Below, piece after piece: positions 1 to 7,239 of a stretch of 64,000 nucleotides of DNA. The DNA lies in the NCBI GenBank assembly GCA_963974055.1, contig CAXBCP010000025.1, positions 1-64,000 on the forward strand, in the 5' to 3' direction. Position 1 is the stretch's first letter; the number at the start of each line of letters is the position of its first letter. Both the position numbers and the translations under genes were made by a program. The notes beneath the pieces are model-generated. The model did no database searches, had not been told where the DNA came from, and worked only from the letters and a program-made list of their open reading frames with translations. This DNA comes from CAXBCP01 sp963974055 (GTDB taxonomy: Bacteria > Pseudomonadota > Alphaproteobacteria > MPNO01 > UBA830).

Positions 1-48
1 AACTACTTCGAAAACGCTGGATACGCTTCCGTCAAAACATGAAACGCT

Positions 49-741
49 CTAGGCGTCAGCAGCGGGCACACAGTAGCCGCGCAGCACGACTTCGTTTCCG
101 GCGCCCCGGTATTCGACGGAACTGAAATCGCCCCCCATCGCAAGCGATATACCCCGACCGTGGAGAAGCTCAGTCGGCGCCGCCTCGGGATCGGTGTAGG
201 TGGCCCAGTCGAAGCCCTCGCCCTGGTCGGTCACGTCGATACGGAACGCATCGCCGGTCAGGCGAATCTCGACGGTCGCAGCCCTGTCCCGCAGCTCCGG
301 GGCGCCGAGGCGCCGCTCGATCTCCGTCTGCCATGTTCCGCTTTTCAGCAGCTCGGTCTTTTCATCGAAGCTGATCCCGAGATTGCCGTGCTCCACCGCA
401 TTGACGATGATTTCCCGCAGCCCCATCGTGGCGATCGGACCCAATGCGAGTACGGCGGTGACGATCTTCACGCAGATGTCGATGTCGTCGAAGGTTTTGA
501 CTCGCAACGTTGCGTGAAAATCCTGGAATGCTTCGCGCCCCGGCAGATCGATACTGTCGTCGCAAAGCAGCGTCCGGGATATCCATTCGAATACGCCGAC
601 CGAAATATCCGAATGGATCAGGCAACCGGGAAGCGGAACAGCACCATGAGCGGCCGCGGGAGGCGTTTCCGTGTCCTGACGCGCGCCCTCTGCGGCGCGC
701 ACAACGCCAGCAGAAACCCTATTTGCGGAATCCCGTCCCAT
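49..741 (-). CDS. RsbW-like anti-sigma/serine kinase (HATPase_c)
   Basis: The 230-residue protein has a GHKL-type ATPase fold: an N-box near residues 110-120 (EIIVNAVEHGN), a DQGEG motif at 172-176 and a GRG glycine motif at 195-197. In the RsbW/SpoIIAB family such kinases bind ATP, phosphorylate a STAS antagonist and sequester a sigma factor or other partner. The first 60 or so residues are a less conserved extension. Its ATG lies 2 nt after the stop of the upstream phosphatase gene, so the two are probably co-translated. No sigma factor is visible nearby, so the target is unknown. The module may continue beyond the left edge. Confidence 0.85.
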   Translation of the reverse strand: MGRDSANRVSAGVVRAAEGARQDTETPPAAAHGAVPLPGCLIHSDISVGVFEWISRTLLCDDSIDLPGREAFQDFHATLRVKTFDDIDICVKIVTAVLALGPIATMGLREIIVNAVEHGNLGISFDEKTELLKSGTWQTEIERRLGAPELRDRAATVEIRLTGDAFRIDVTDQGEGFDWATYTDPEAAPTELLHGRGISLAMGGDFSSVEYRGAGNEVVLRGYCVPAADA

Positions 742-743
742 GG

Positions 744-1988
744 CTATTCGGTTCCGCCGGCAGCAGGCCGGGTCAACATGATCATCGTCAGGTCGTCGTT
801 GAGCGGCCCGGCGGCACGATCGAAGAAATCCGAAAGAATGACATCCATCGGATGGGAATCGCGCACGATACCACCGGTCAGCGCCAAGCGCATTCTATCT
901 TCGTCATAGATTGGATTGATCATGTCAGGCGTTTCGGTGAGTGCGTCGCTGTAAAGGAACAGCGAGCTGCCGGGCGGAAAGGGAACCTCGCGCTCCGGGT
1001 ACTCGGCATCCGGGGTCATCCCGAGCGGACGGCCATCCGACGGCAGAAACCTGCCTTCCGGGTCTTCCGGCGAAATCAGGAACGGTTTCGGCCCGGCGGC
1101 AGCCGTATACCGCATGACATTTTCGCGGATATCGACATAACCGGCGATCGCCGTTGCAAACTGTCCGGCTGGCAGCAACCGGTGGAGCCGGCTGTTGATT
1201 TTCTCCGCATAAGCCTGCTGATTTCCGCCGTCAAGATTCGTTGCCGCGATCAGGGACTGAAACCGGAAGGTGTTCAGCGATGCGACAACACCGTGGCCGG
1301 TGAAATCGACGATGTGAAAACCGAGACGGTCGTCATTCACCGACCAGGCATTCCACATGTCGCCGCCCAGGGCATCGCAGTTCTCGAAATGACTTCGGAT
1401 TTCGACCCCGTATTTGTCCTGCAATTGTGCAAGGCCCCGCGCGCTGGGCATGATGCGGTGCTGCATGTCGCGCGCCAGCTGCAACTCGCGCTCCATCGAT
1501 TCCCGGTAATGCGTCAGCTGGCGCAGCATATGGCGGTTTTGCAGATGTATGCCGACACGGGCGAGCAGTTCCGCGTCGTTGATCGGCTTGCCGACCATAT
1601 CCGTGGCACCGGCCCGGAACACCTCCGCCCGGTCTTCCGCTGAATCGGCAGCCGTCTGCACGAGGACGGGCAGCATCGAAAACCGGGGGTTCGCGCGCAG
1701 GGTCTGACAGACTTCAAGCCCGCCCAGGCGGGGCATTTGCAGATCGAGAACCACCAGGTCGGGTTCTTCCGTCTCGATCTCTTCGAGCGCCTCGTCGCCA
1801 TCGGTCGCAAAGATCAGGTTTTTGTATCCGCCGGCGTTCAGATAGATTTTCAGGAGTTCGCGGATCATTTTCTGGTCGTCGACGACCAGGATTTTCGATT
1901 CCCGGATCGACTGCTCGACGGCGGCAACATCCCCGGTGGATGCTTCCGATGGGGTATGCTCGGCGGAGAGGGGCCGGATAAGATTCAT
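744..1988 (-). CDS. Response regulator with PP2C/SpoIIE phosphatase domain (RsbU-like)
   Basis: This 414-residue protein has an N-terminal receiver domain: acidic pair D37/D38, predicted phospho-acceptor D82 in LVVLDLQMP, and K134. A helical linker (about 150-180) leads to a SpoIIE/PP2C phosphatase domain with metal-binding aspartates in ALGGD (D210) and VDFTGHG (D228), and a late DDLTM motif. In partner-switching systems the phosphatase dephosphorylates the STAS antagonist, here presumably under control of an unidentified histidine kinase. It sits between the STAS gene and the HATPase gene on the same strand, the standard three-part arrangement. It could also act through other STAS proteins elsewhere. 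Confidence 0.9.
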   Translation of the reverse strand: MNLIRPLSAEHTPSEASTGDVAAVEQSIRESKILVVDDQKMIRELLKIYLNAGGYKNLIFATDGDEALEEIETEEPDLVVLDLQMPRLGGLEVCQTLRANPRFSMLPVLVQTAADSAEDRAEVFRAGATDMVGKPINDAELLARVGIHLQNRHMLRQLTHYRESMERELQLARDMQHRIMPSARGLAQLQDKYGVEIRSHFENCDALGGDMWNAWSVNDDRLGFHIVDFTGHGVVASLNTFRFQSLIAATNLDGGNQQAYAEKINSRLHRLLPAGQFATAIAGYVDIRENVMRYTAAAGPKPFLISPEDPEGRFLPSDGRPLGMTPDAEYPEREVPFPPGSSLFLYSDALTETPDMINPIYDEDRMRLALTGGIVRDSHPMDVILSDFFDRAAGPLNDDLTMIMLTRPAAGGTE

Positions 1989-2032
1989 GACGGGTTAGAT
2001 ACGGAACAGCATGCAGGACTGCCGAAAGGCTG

Positions 2033-2338
2033 TCAGGCCACGATCGGGATGACTTCGTTGATCTTTGTGTGTTCGAGAACCGTCTTTACCGGACCATGCG
2101 GGCCGCGCAGGCTCAGGTCGATGTTGGTCTGCTTGGTTTCGTCGTTTGCGAAAAGAAGCATGCCGATCCCGGCCGAATCGATGGAATCGAGGGCGGACAG
2201 ATCGATAATGCATGCCTTTTTCCCCGCATCCGTCGCGGATTTCATGACTTCCTGGAATTCCTTGTAGCTGGAAAACGTCAATTCGCCGGAAAGCGTGATC
2301 TCGACATGATCGCCGTGAATACTAACCGCATTCGCCAT
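2033..2338 (-). CDS. STAS-domain anti-sigma factor antagonist
   Basis: A 101-residue single-domain STAS protein of the SpoIIAA/RsbV type. The segment DSIDSAGIGMLL holds the likely phosphorylated serine, S55. Unphosphorylated antagonist normally binds the HATPase kinase and frees its target. It is the first gene of the module; the receiver-phosphatase gene begins 44 nt after its stop. A purine-rich stretch (GGGATAGGAG) precedes the ATG. The function of the module in this organism (general stress, motility, secretion or polysaccharide) cannot be read from the sequence. Confidence 0.9.
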   Translation of the reverse strand: MANAVSIHGDHVEITLSGELTFSSYKEFQEVMKSATDAGKKACIIDLSALDSIDSAGIGMLLFANDETKQTNIDLSLRGPHGPVKTVLEHTKINEVIPIVA

Positions 2339-2502
2339 TGGAATAACTCCTATCCCGTTCCGCCCGGCAAAACAGCCATTGGGCGCAGAACTCGCTATAT
2401 CAGGGAGTTAGAACATATGTACTACAGATTAATATTTCGTTTGCGCGGCTGATAAATCCCGCCCCGGTCAACCGACGGAATCGGGTACGGCTTCAGCGTT
2501 TT

Positions 2503-3093
2503 TCAGTCGAAATCCTGCGAAAGCGCGGCCCGAACAGGGGCCGGCATCCCGGCGCTATGGGTATAGTTTTCGTGATCGAACCCAACGGTGACCGCGGCGT
2601 CGCCGGCCTTGAAGGCAGCGATCTGCACGTCGGTGAACGGGAAATGCACAAACTGGACCGAAGACGCCTTGCCGTCGGCGGTCGTCCGGTCCACGTCGGT
2701 TTCGGCGACGCCGGCGATTTTATCGTCGCCGACGGTGATGAATATCCTTTCCTCGACCCCGCCCAGCGTGGCCAGCACCCGGGCGCGGCGATCTGCATCG
2801 CCGATTTCGAACATGACTGTAGCGACGAGTTCGCTGCCCTGGGGAATCAGCGGGTTATATGCCGCGAGTTCGTCCGGAATCTGATCGTCGCCGCCCCGCT
2901 CGATATAGAGCATTTCGTGGATCTGGTTCCACATCGTCTCATAGTTTTCGAAATAGAACGTCGCATGCGGCCCTACCTCTATCCGGCGGTCTTTTTTGAC
3001 GCCCATAAGCGCCTTTTTGCGTTCCCGGCGGCTGGTGGCGTATTCATCGAACGGCAGAATGTCTTCGCGGGTGACTGTTTTCGGTGAACTCAT
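2503..3093 (-). CDS. DUF3501 family protein
   Basis: A 196-residue soluble protein recognisable as DUF3501. Conserved-looking segments are ILPFDEY near the start, the central FYFENYETMWNQIHEML block and an acidic, hydrophobic C-terminal half. No catalytic motif or metal-binding cysteine cluster is evident. An ATG 15 nt upstream is in frame, but the chosen start has an AGGAAG ribosome site at good spacing and falls 1 nt after the TAA of the upstream Fe-S gene. DUF3501 genes commonly follow a CCG-domain Fe-S protein and rubrerythrin, as here, which points to a shared role in redox or peroxide handling. The molecular function is unknown. Confidence 0.85.
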   Translation of the reverse strand: MSSPKTVTREDILPFDEYATSRRERKKALMGVKKDRRIEVGPHATFYFENYETMWNQIHEMLYIERGGDDQIPDELAAYNPLIPQGSELVATVMFEIGDADRRARVLATLGGVEERIFITVGDDKIAGVAETDVDRTTADGKASSVQFVHFPFTDVQIAAFKAGDAAVTVGFDHENYTHSAGMPAPVRAALSQDFD

Positions 3094-3094
3094 T

Positions 3095-4453
3095 TTACTT
3101 CCTGTCATGCCGGTAGGATTTTGCGATCAACTGAATCGGGTGGGGTGCGTGTTCCGGTATCGTCGGCGGAGTCTCTTCCTTTTCGGCGAGGCGCTCCATC
3201 CCCTGGAGAATATGCAGGCCCGCAAGCGGGCATTCGGACACGACATATTTCGGCGCGGTCTCGATGGCCTTTCGGGCGACCGGGCGGCCGATTTTCAGCG
3301 CGGTATCGAAATTGCCCTTCATCATGCCCCAGGACCCGCCGTGACCGGAGCACCTTTCTATGACGTTGACTTCGGCATCCGGGATCAGCCGTAGCAGTTC
3401 GGCGGCTTTCTGACCCATATTCTGGGCCCGAGCATGACAGGCAAGATGGACTGTCACGGCGCCATCCAGCGGATCCATACCGTCCGCCAGGCCTTCGTTC
3501 TTTGCGATATCGACGATATATTCGCTGATATCGCGCGTCGCCCCGGACAGCAGCTTTATGTCCGCGTCGTCGGGCAGAATCAGGGGCCATTCGAATTTGA
3601 GCATCAGCGAACAGCTCGGCGTCAGGGCGACGACGTCATAGCCCTTTTCGATCCAGGGTTTGAATACCGCGGCGACTTTTTTTGCGGCCGCGGCAACGCC
3701 TTCGATATCGCCATGCTCCAACTTCGGCATGCCGCAGCATGCCGGATGCAATACTTCGGTTTCGACACCGTTGCGGGCCAGGACTTCCAGCGCATCGGTC
3801 CCCATTACGGGATCATTGTAATTGACGAAACAGGTGGCGTAGACGACGGCCTTGCGGCCCTTCGCCGGCGCGGATTCGTTAATTGCCGGCGCATCGGTTT
3901 TAGCGCGGGCGGTAAGTGTCCGGCCGTGGAATTTCGGCAGGGCGGCATCCTTGTCGATTCCAGAGACGCTCTGCATCACCGGCCGGGTCAGGCCGTTGCC
4001 AGTGCGCGTCGCCCAGTTGGCAAGGGGCGCCACCGCGCCGGCAAGCTTTCCGTTGCGGTCGGTTTCCGAGATCTGTTTGCTGACGAACGGAACGTCGCCC
4101 TTTTTCAGTTCCACCGCACGATAACGCAGCATCAGGTGCGGCACATCGAGGTTAAATTCGTGGGGCGGCACGTAAGGGCATTTGGTCATGAAGCACATAT
4201 CGCAGAGCGTGCAGGCATCAATGACCGGTTTGAAATCCTTTGAATCGACGGTATCGAGTTCCATGCTTTCGGATTCGTCGATCAGATCGAAAAGCAACGG
4301 GAACGAGTCACACAGATTGTGACAGCGGCGGCAGCCGTGGCAGATATCGAACTGGCGCCGCAATTCGGCATCCAGCTTTTCTTCATCGTAAAATTCGGCA
4401 TCCTGCCAGGGAATAGGGTGCCGCTCCGGCGCCCCAAGACCGCCTTCAGACAT
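3095..4453 (-). CDS. Heterodisulfide reductase-related Fe-S protein (GlpC-like, CCG domains)
   Basis: This 452-residue protein has two N-terminal 4Fe-4S binding segments: C38/C41/C44/C48 in CHGCRRCHNLC, and a second cluster in CTLCDMCFMTKCP. The C-terminal half carries two cysteine-rich CCG-type domains: CCGMP in the first, and HLACHA followed by the variant CSGHGG in the second. Such proteins pass electrons between clusters, as in GlpC and HdrB. It lies between rubrerythrin and DUF3501 on the same strand, so it may supply reducing equivalents to the rubrerythrin, which has no rubredoxin domain of its own. That role is inference. Confidence 0.88.
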   Translation of the reverse strand: MSEGGLGAPERHPIPWQDAEFYDEEKLDAELRRQFDICHGCRRCHNLCDSFPLLFDLIDESESMELDTVDSKDFKPVIDACTLCDMCFMTKCPYVPPHEFNLDVPHLMLRYRAVELKKGDVPFVSKQISETDRNGKLAGAVAPLANWATRTGNGLTRPVMQSVSGIDKDAALPKFHGRTLTARAKTDAPAINESAPAKGRKAVVYATCFVNYNDPVMGTDALEVLARNGVETEVLHPACCGMPKLEHGDIEGVAAAAKKVAAVFKPWIEKGYDVVALTPSCSLMLKFEWPLILPDDADIKLLSGATRDISEYIVDIAKNEGLADGMDPLDGAVTVHLACHARAQNMGQKAAELLRLIPDAEVNVIERCSGHGGSWGMMKGNFDTALKIGRPVARKAIETAPKYVVSECPLAGLHILQGMERLAEKEETPPTIPEHAPHPIQLIAKSYRHDRK

Positions 4454-4494
4454 CTTGTCGTCCTCGACCTGTGTAAGTTCGAATGATGCCGGCA

Positions 4495-4521
4495 GGGCGG
4501 TACAAAACCGTTATACCGCCC
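4495..4521 (-). other. Intergenic stem-loop between rubrerythrin and the Fe-S gene
   Basis: Perfect 8-bp inverted repeat, GGGCGGTA at 4495-4502 and TACCGCCC at 4514-4521, with an 11-nt loop, in the 127-nt gap between rubrerythrin and the Fe-S gene. No T-run follows on the minus strand, so it looks more like an RNA-processing or stabilising element that sets relative expression than a terminator. Confidence 0.5.
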
Positions 4522-4580
4522 GTTACCGGTTTCGGTCGGCGTGCCTTTGCAAGCGCGCCGTGCCGTGTCGCGACGGTCGT

Positions 4581-5000
4581 TCAGTCGAGCTCGTCGAGCG
4601 CCTTCTGGAAACGTCCCGCGTGGGAGCGTTCTGCCTTGGCGAGCGTTTCGAACCAGTCGGCGATTTCGTCGAAACCTTCGTCGCGGGCTTCGCGGGCCAT
4701 ACCCGGATACATGTCCGTGTATTCGTGGGTTTCGCCGGCAACCGCCGCTTTCAGGTTGTTGGACGTCGAGCCGATCGGTTCGCCCGTTGCGGGATCACCG
4801 GTTTCCTCGAGATATTCGAGATGACCGTGCGCGTGGCCGGTTTCACCTTCGGCGGTGGACCGGAATACGGCCGCGACGTCGTTATAGCCTTCGACATCTG
4901 CCTTTTGTGCGAAATAGAGATAACGCCGATTGGCCTGGGATTCGCCGGCAAAGGCGTCTTTCAGGTTGTTTTCGGTCTTTGTTCCACCAAGTGACGGCAT
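4581..5000 (-). CDS. Rubrerythrin (ferritin-like domain only)
   Basis: 139 residues starting at MPSLGG, preceded by a strong AAGGAGGG ribosome site. An upstream in-frame methionine would add 18 residues but lacks a comparable site. The four-helix ferritin-like domain carries paired Glu/His ligand segments: LKDAFAGESQANRR, EGETGHAHGH, AAVAGETHEY and AERSHAGRF. The C-terminal rubredoxin domain of classical rubrerythrins is absent. Family members reduce hydrogen peroxide at a diiron centre. It heads an operon with the CCG Fe-S protein and DUF3501 and has a good sigma-70-like promoter next to an Irr-box-like palindrome, suggesting iron-responsive peroxide defence. Confidence 0.92.
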   Translation of the reverse strand: MPSLGGTKTENNLKDAFAGESQANRRYLYFAQKADVEGYNDVAAVFRSTAEGETGHAHGHLEYLEETGDPATGEPIGSTSNNLKAAVAGETHEYTDMYPGMAREARDEGFDEIADWFETLAKAERSHAGRFQKALDELD

Positions 5001-5108
5001 GTCACCCTCCTTGTTTCTGGTTTTTGAGGCAGTTGTTTTCAATCTCCAAAACAACTGTTTCCGTATAGTCCCGGATGACCATCACCCGCGCGGATGACAG
5101 TCACCGAA

Positions 5109-5137
5109 TATATAGGCATGCCAAGGCCAGCCGTCAA
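5109..5137 (-). promoter_or_regulatory. Predicted promoter of the rubrerythrin operon
   Basis: On the minus strand, TTGACG (5137-5132), a 17-nt spacer and TATATA (5114-5109). This is the closest match to a housekeeping promoter in the region. It faces the rubrerythrin start about 110 nt downstream. Confidence 0.65.
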
Positions 5138-5140
5138 TAG

Positions 5141-5157
5141 TTTAGAATTATTCCAGA
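5141..5157. promoter_or_regulatory. Candidate Irr box (ICE-like palindrome) upstream of rubrerythrin
   Basis: TTTAGAA-TTA-TTCCAGA is an imperfect palindrome, differing at two positions from an ideal TTTAGAA-N3-TTCTAAA iron-control element. It lies 3 bp upstream of the -35 hexamer of the rubrerythrin promoter and downstream of irr. The consensus is from memory of Irr boxes; binding is not shown. Confidence 0.5.
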
Positions 5158-5186
5158 AAAGAAAAGGGCGCCGTTATTCGGCGCCC
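5156..5186 (-). terminator. Rho-independent terminator of irr
   Basis: Perfect 8-bp stem (GGGCGCCG at 5166-5173 with CGGCGCCC at 5179-5186) and a 5-nt loop, followed on the minus strand by TTTTCTTTTC. The stem overlaps the irr stop codon, so the last codons of irr form part of the terminator. It insulates irr from the rubrerythrin operon. Confidence 0.88.
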
Positions 5187-5605
5187 GCAATCCGCACGAT
5201 CACGTCGACGCGCTGCACCTTTTTGCCGTCGGGCGCTTCGGGCAGTTCGGACACGTTGATCCGGTCGCTGGGAATATCTTCGAGCGCGCCGGAATCTTCG
5301 TGGAAAAAGTGATGGTGATCGCCGGTATTCGTATCGAAATACGACCGTCCGGCTTCGACCACGACTTCGCGCATCAGTCCGGCTTCCGTGAACTGGTGGA
5401 GCGAATTATAGATCGTCGCCAGCGATACGCTGACCCCGGCGGTGCGGGCTTCGACATGCAGGTCTTCCGCCGTTACATGGCGGTTTTCGCCTTCGAACAG
5501 CAGCTTCGCCAGCGCGATCCGTTGCCGGGTCGGCCGGAGACCTGCCGATTTCAGCCGGGCAATTACGCCGGTATAGGGCCTGATATGAGGTGCCTGCGTG
5601 TCCAT
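5174..5605 (-). CDS. irr: Iron response regulator Irr (Fur family)
   Basis: 143 residues with a Fur-family winged helix (GLRPTRQRIALAKLL, then SLATIYNSLHQF) and a dimerisation domain with the DHHHFFHE histidine cluster characteristic of alphaproteobacterial Irr. No CxxC zinc pairs are present and the N-terminus lacks the Bradyrhizobium GCPWHD haem motif. In this class Irr is active when iron or haem is low and represses or activates haem, Fe-S and iron-storage genes. It has its own terminator and an Irr-box-like palindrome upstream, suggesting autoregulation. The neighbouring rubrerythrin operon may also be a target. Confidence 0.88.
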   Translation of the reverse strand: MDTQAPHIRPYTGVIARLKSAGLRPTRQRIALAKLLFEGENRHVTAEDLHVEARTAGVSVSLATIYNSLHQFTEAGLMREVVVEAGRSYFDTNTGDHHHFFHEDSGALEDIPSDRINVSELPEAPDGKKVQRVDVIVRIAGAE

Positions 5606-5669
5606 ACGAATTATATAGGACCTATTACAGTTTTTTTAAAGCCAAAAAACACAAGGGATAATTCGGATA

Positions 5670-5686
5670 TTTGGAATTGATCCAAA
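5670..5686. promoter_or_regulatory. Candidate Irr box upstream of irr
   Basis: TTTGGA-ATTGA-TCCAAA is a perfect palindrome in its 6-bp arms and resembles an Irr box with three departures from an ideal TTTAGAA-N3-TTCTAAA. It sits 65-81 bp upstream of the irr start, between irr and the stop of the upstream NMO-family gene. Confidence 0.45.
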
Positions 5687-5720
5687 CTAATCGGCCACGA
5701 TACCGCCGGAATCCGGCCGA

Positions 5721-7118
5721 TCAGTCCCCTGTGTGCAGCTGATCGATCAGCTGTTTGACCGTCGGGATAAATCCGTTCGAATAGAACGGGTCGTCCTTGA
5801 ACTTATAGGCGTTATGACCGGCGAACATCAGTTGCTCGTCGACCAGCTCGCCATGGACGATGTCCTGGAGCGTCTTCTGGATGCAATAGGACCGCGGATC
5901 GGGCCGGCGGCTTGTCGTCCCCGCCTCGTTCTGCGCCCAGTTCGAAAACTGGCATTGCGACAGACAGCCCATGCATTCGGACTGGTCGATCTGGATCTGC
6001 TTGCTTTTCTCGGGCGCGACGAAAATGACCGTGGAATCCGGCGTCCGCAGCCCGTCTGTAAAGCCCTGCGATATCCATTTCTCCGCACGTTCCTTGTCGG
6101 CGGCGGTTACATAGATTACCCGGCCGCGTGCGCCGATCTTGAATTCCTTGTTCAGCTCGCCGACCGGCTCTTCGAGGAACGCAATCTGGCGGTCCGACCG
6201 TTCCTTGAGCTCCTTGAGGAACTCGTTGCGCACCGCCGACGAATAGAAACCCGTGGGGCTGAACTTGTTGAGGAAAATATCGCCTTCGGAGAGACCCAAC
6301 AGGCGCCTTTTCCATTCTTCCGAAATCGGGCTTTCCTGGGTCAGCAACGGACGCGTACCGAACTGGAAAGCGACCGGTGCGACTTCGGGGTCTTCGATCC
6401 AGTCCGCCCAGTCCCGCAGGAACCATACGCCCCCGGCCATGACGATCGGCACCGAATTGAGGCCGAGCTCGTTCATTACCTTGCGCAGTTCGGCGACCCG
6501 CGGACGCGGGTCTTCGGGGACGTTCGGGTCCTCGCTGTTGGACAGCCCGTTATGGCCGCCCGCCCGCCACGGATCCTCGTAGACGACACCGCCGAGCCAT
6601 TCGGGATACTTGTTGTAGGCTCGTTTCCAGAGCGCGCGAAAGGCACGGGCGGAAGAAACGATGGGATAATAATAGACGCCGTATTCGGCGGAAATCTGGG
6701 CAATTTTATACGGCATGCCAGCACCGCAGGTTATGCCGTGAATCAAACCGCGGGCGCCGCCGAGCACACCGTGCAGGACGCGTTCCGCACCGCCCATTTC
6801 CCACAGCACGTTCATGTGAATACGCCCTTCGCCGCCCGCCATGTCATGGGCGATACGCGCCTGGGCGATCCCGCCCTGGATGGCATAGGCCAGAAGTTCT
6901 TCATGCCGGTCGCGGCGGGTGCGGCCGTAATAGGAAATCGGGATCAGCTTGCCGTTTTCATCGTACGAATCGGCATTGACGCCGGAAAACGTCCCGACAC
7001 CGCCGGCGGCGGCCCATGCACCGGAACTTTCGCCGTTCGACACAGCAATACCTTTGCCGCCCTCGACGAGAGGGGCGACCTCCTTGCCGGAGATGACAAG
7101 CGGTGGCAACGGTTTCAG
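5721..7118 (-). CDS. Nitronate monooxygenase / NMO-family FMN oxidoreductase with C-terminal cysteine cluster
   Basis: About 465 residues of the 2-nitropropane dioxygenase/NMO TIM-barrel family. The N-terminal substrate/FMN segment EGGKGIAVSNGESSGAWAAAGG, the glycine-rich GITCGAGMPYK and the FMN-phosphate segment VPIVMAGGVWF are visible. A C-terminal extension contains CMGCLSQC and a further cysteine (about C382, C385, C389 and C412), a possible Fe-S or zinc site. No ATG or GTG precedes the conserved N-terminus: an in-frame TAG at 7124-7122 is followed by ATT, CTG, AAA, CCG, TTG. CTG at 7118 has the best-spaced GGAG; TTG at 7109 is the other option. The substrate is unknown. Confidence 0.82.
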   Translation of the reverse strand: MKPLPPLVISGKEVAPLVEGGKGIAVSNGESSGAWAAAGGVGTFSGVNADSYDENGKLIPISYYGRTRRDRHEELLAYAIQGGIAQARIAHDMAGGEGRIHMNVLWEMGGAERVLHGVLGGARGLIHGITCGAGMPYKIAQISAEYGVYYYPIVSSARAFRALWKRAYNKYPEWLGGVVYEDPWRAGGHNGLSNSEDPNVPEDPRPRVAELRKVMNELGLNSVPIVMAGGVWFLRDWADWIEDPEVAPVAFQFGTRPLLTQESPISEEWKRRLLGLSEGDIFLNKFSPTGFYSSAVRNEFLKELKERSDRQIAFLEEPVGELNKEFKIGARGRVIYVTAADKERAEKWISQGFTDGLRTPDSTVIFVAPEKSKQIQIDQSECMGCLSQCQFSNWAQNEAGTTSRRPDPRSYCIQKTLQDIVHGELVDEQLMFAGHNAYKFKDDPFYSNGFIPTVKQLIDQLHTGD

Positions 7119-7144
7119 AATCTATCTCCCGGACGCACGTTCCG

Positions 7145-7163
7145 TACTAAACTAACTTTAGTA
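7145..7163. promoter_or_regulatory. Operator-like palindrome upstream of the NMO-family gene
   Basis: Perfect inverted repeat TACTAAA-CTAAC-TTTAGTA in the 119-nt gap between pnp and the NMO-family gene. On the minus strand it overlaps a possible TATACT -10 element, the usual position for a repressor site (TetR- or GntR-type, for example). No cognate regulator is adjacent. Confidence 0.5.
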
Positions 7164-7175
7164 TATGAAGGGTTT

Positions 7176-7220
7176 CGAAAACGGCCAGTCCCGGACGGCA
7201 AATAAAATACCGCCCGGGAC
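7176..7220 (-). terminator. Terminator of the rimP-pnp operon
   Basis: 11-bp stem with one G-U pair (7210-7220 with 7188-7198) and an 11-nt AT-rich loop, starting 20 nt after the pnp stop. A short T-run lies only about 6 nt past the stem on the minus strand. It separates pnp from the NMO-family gene. Confidence 0.7.
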
Positions 7221-7239
7221 CGAAATCCGTTTACGTGGT

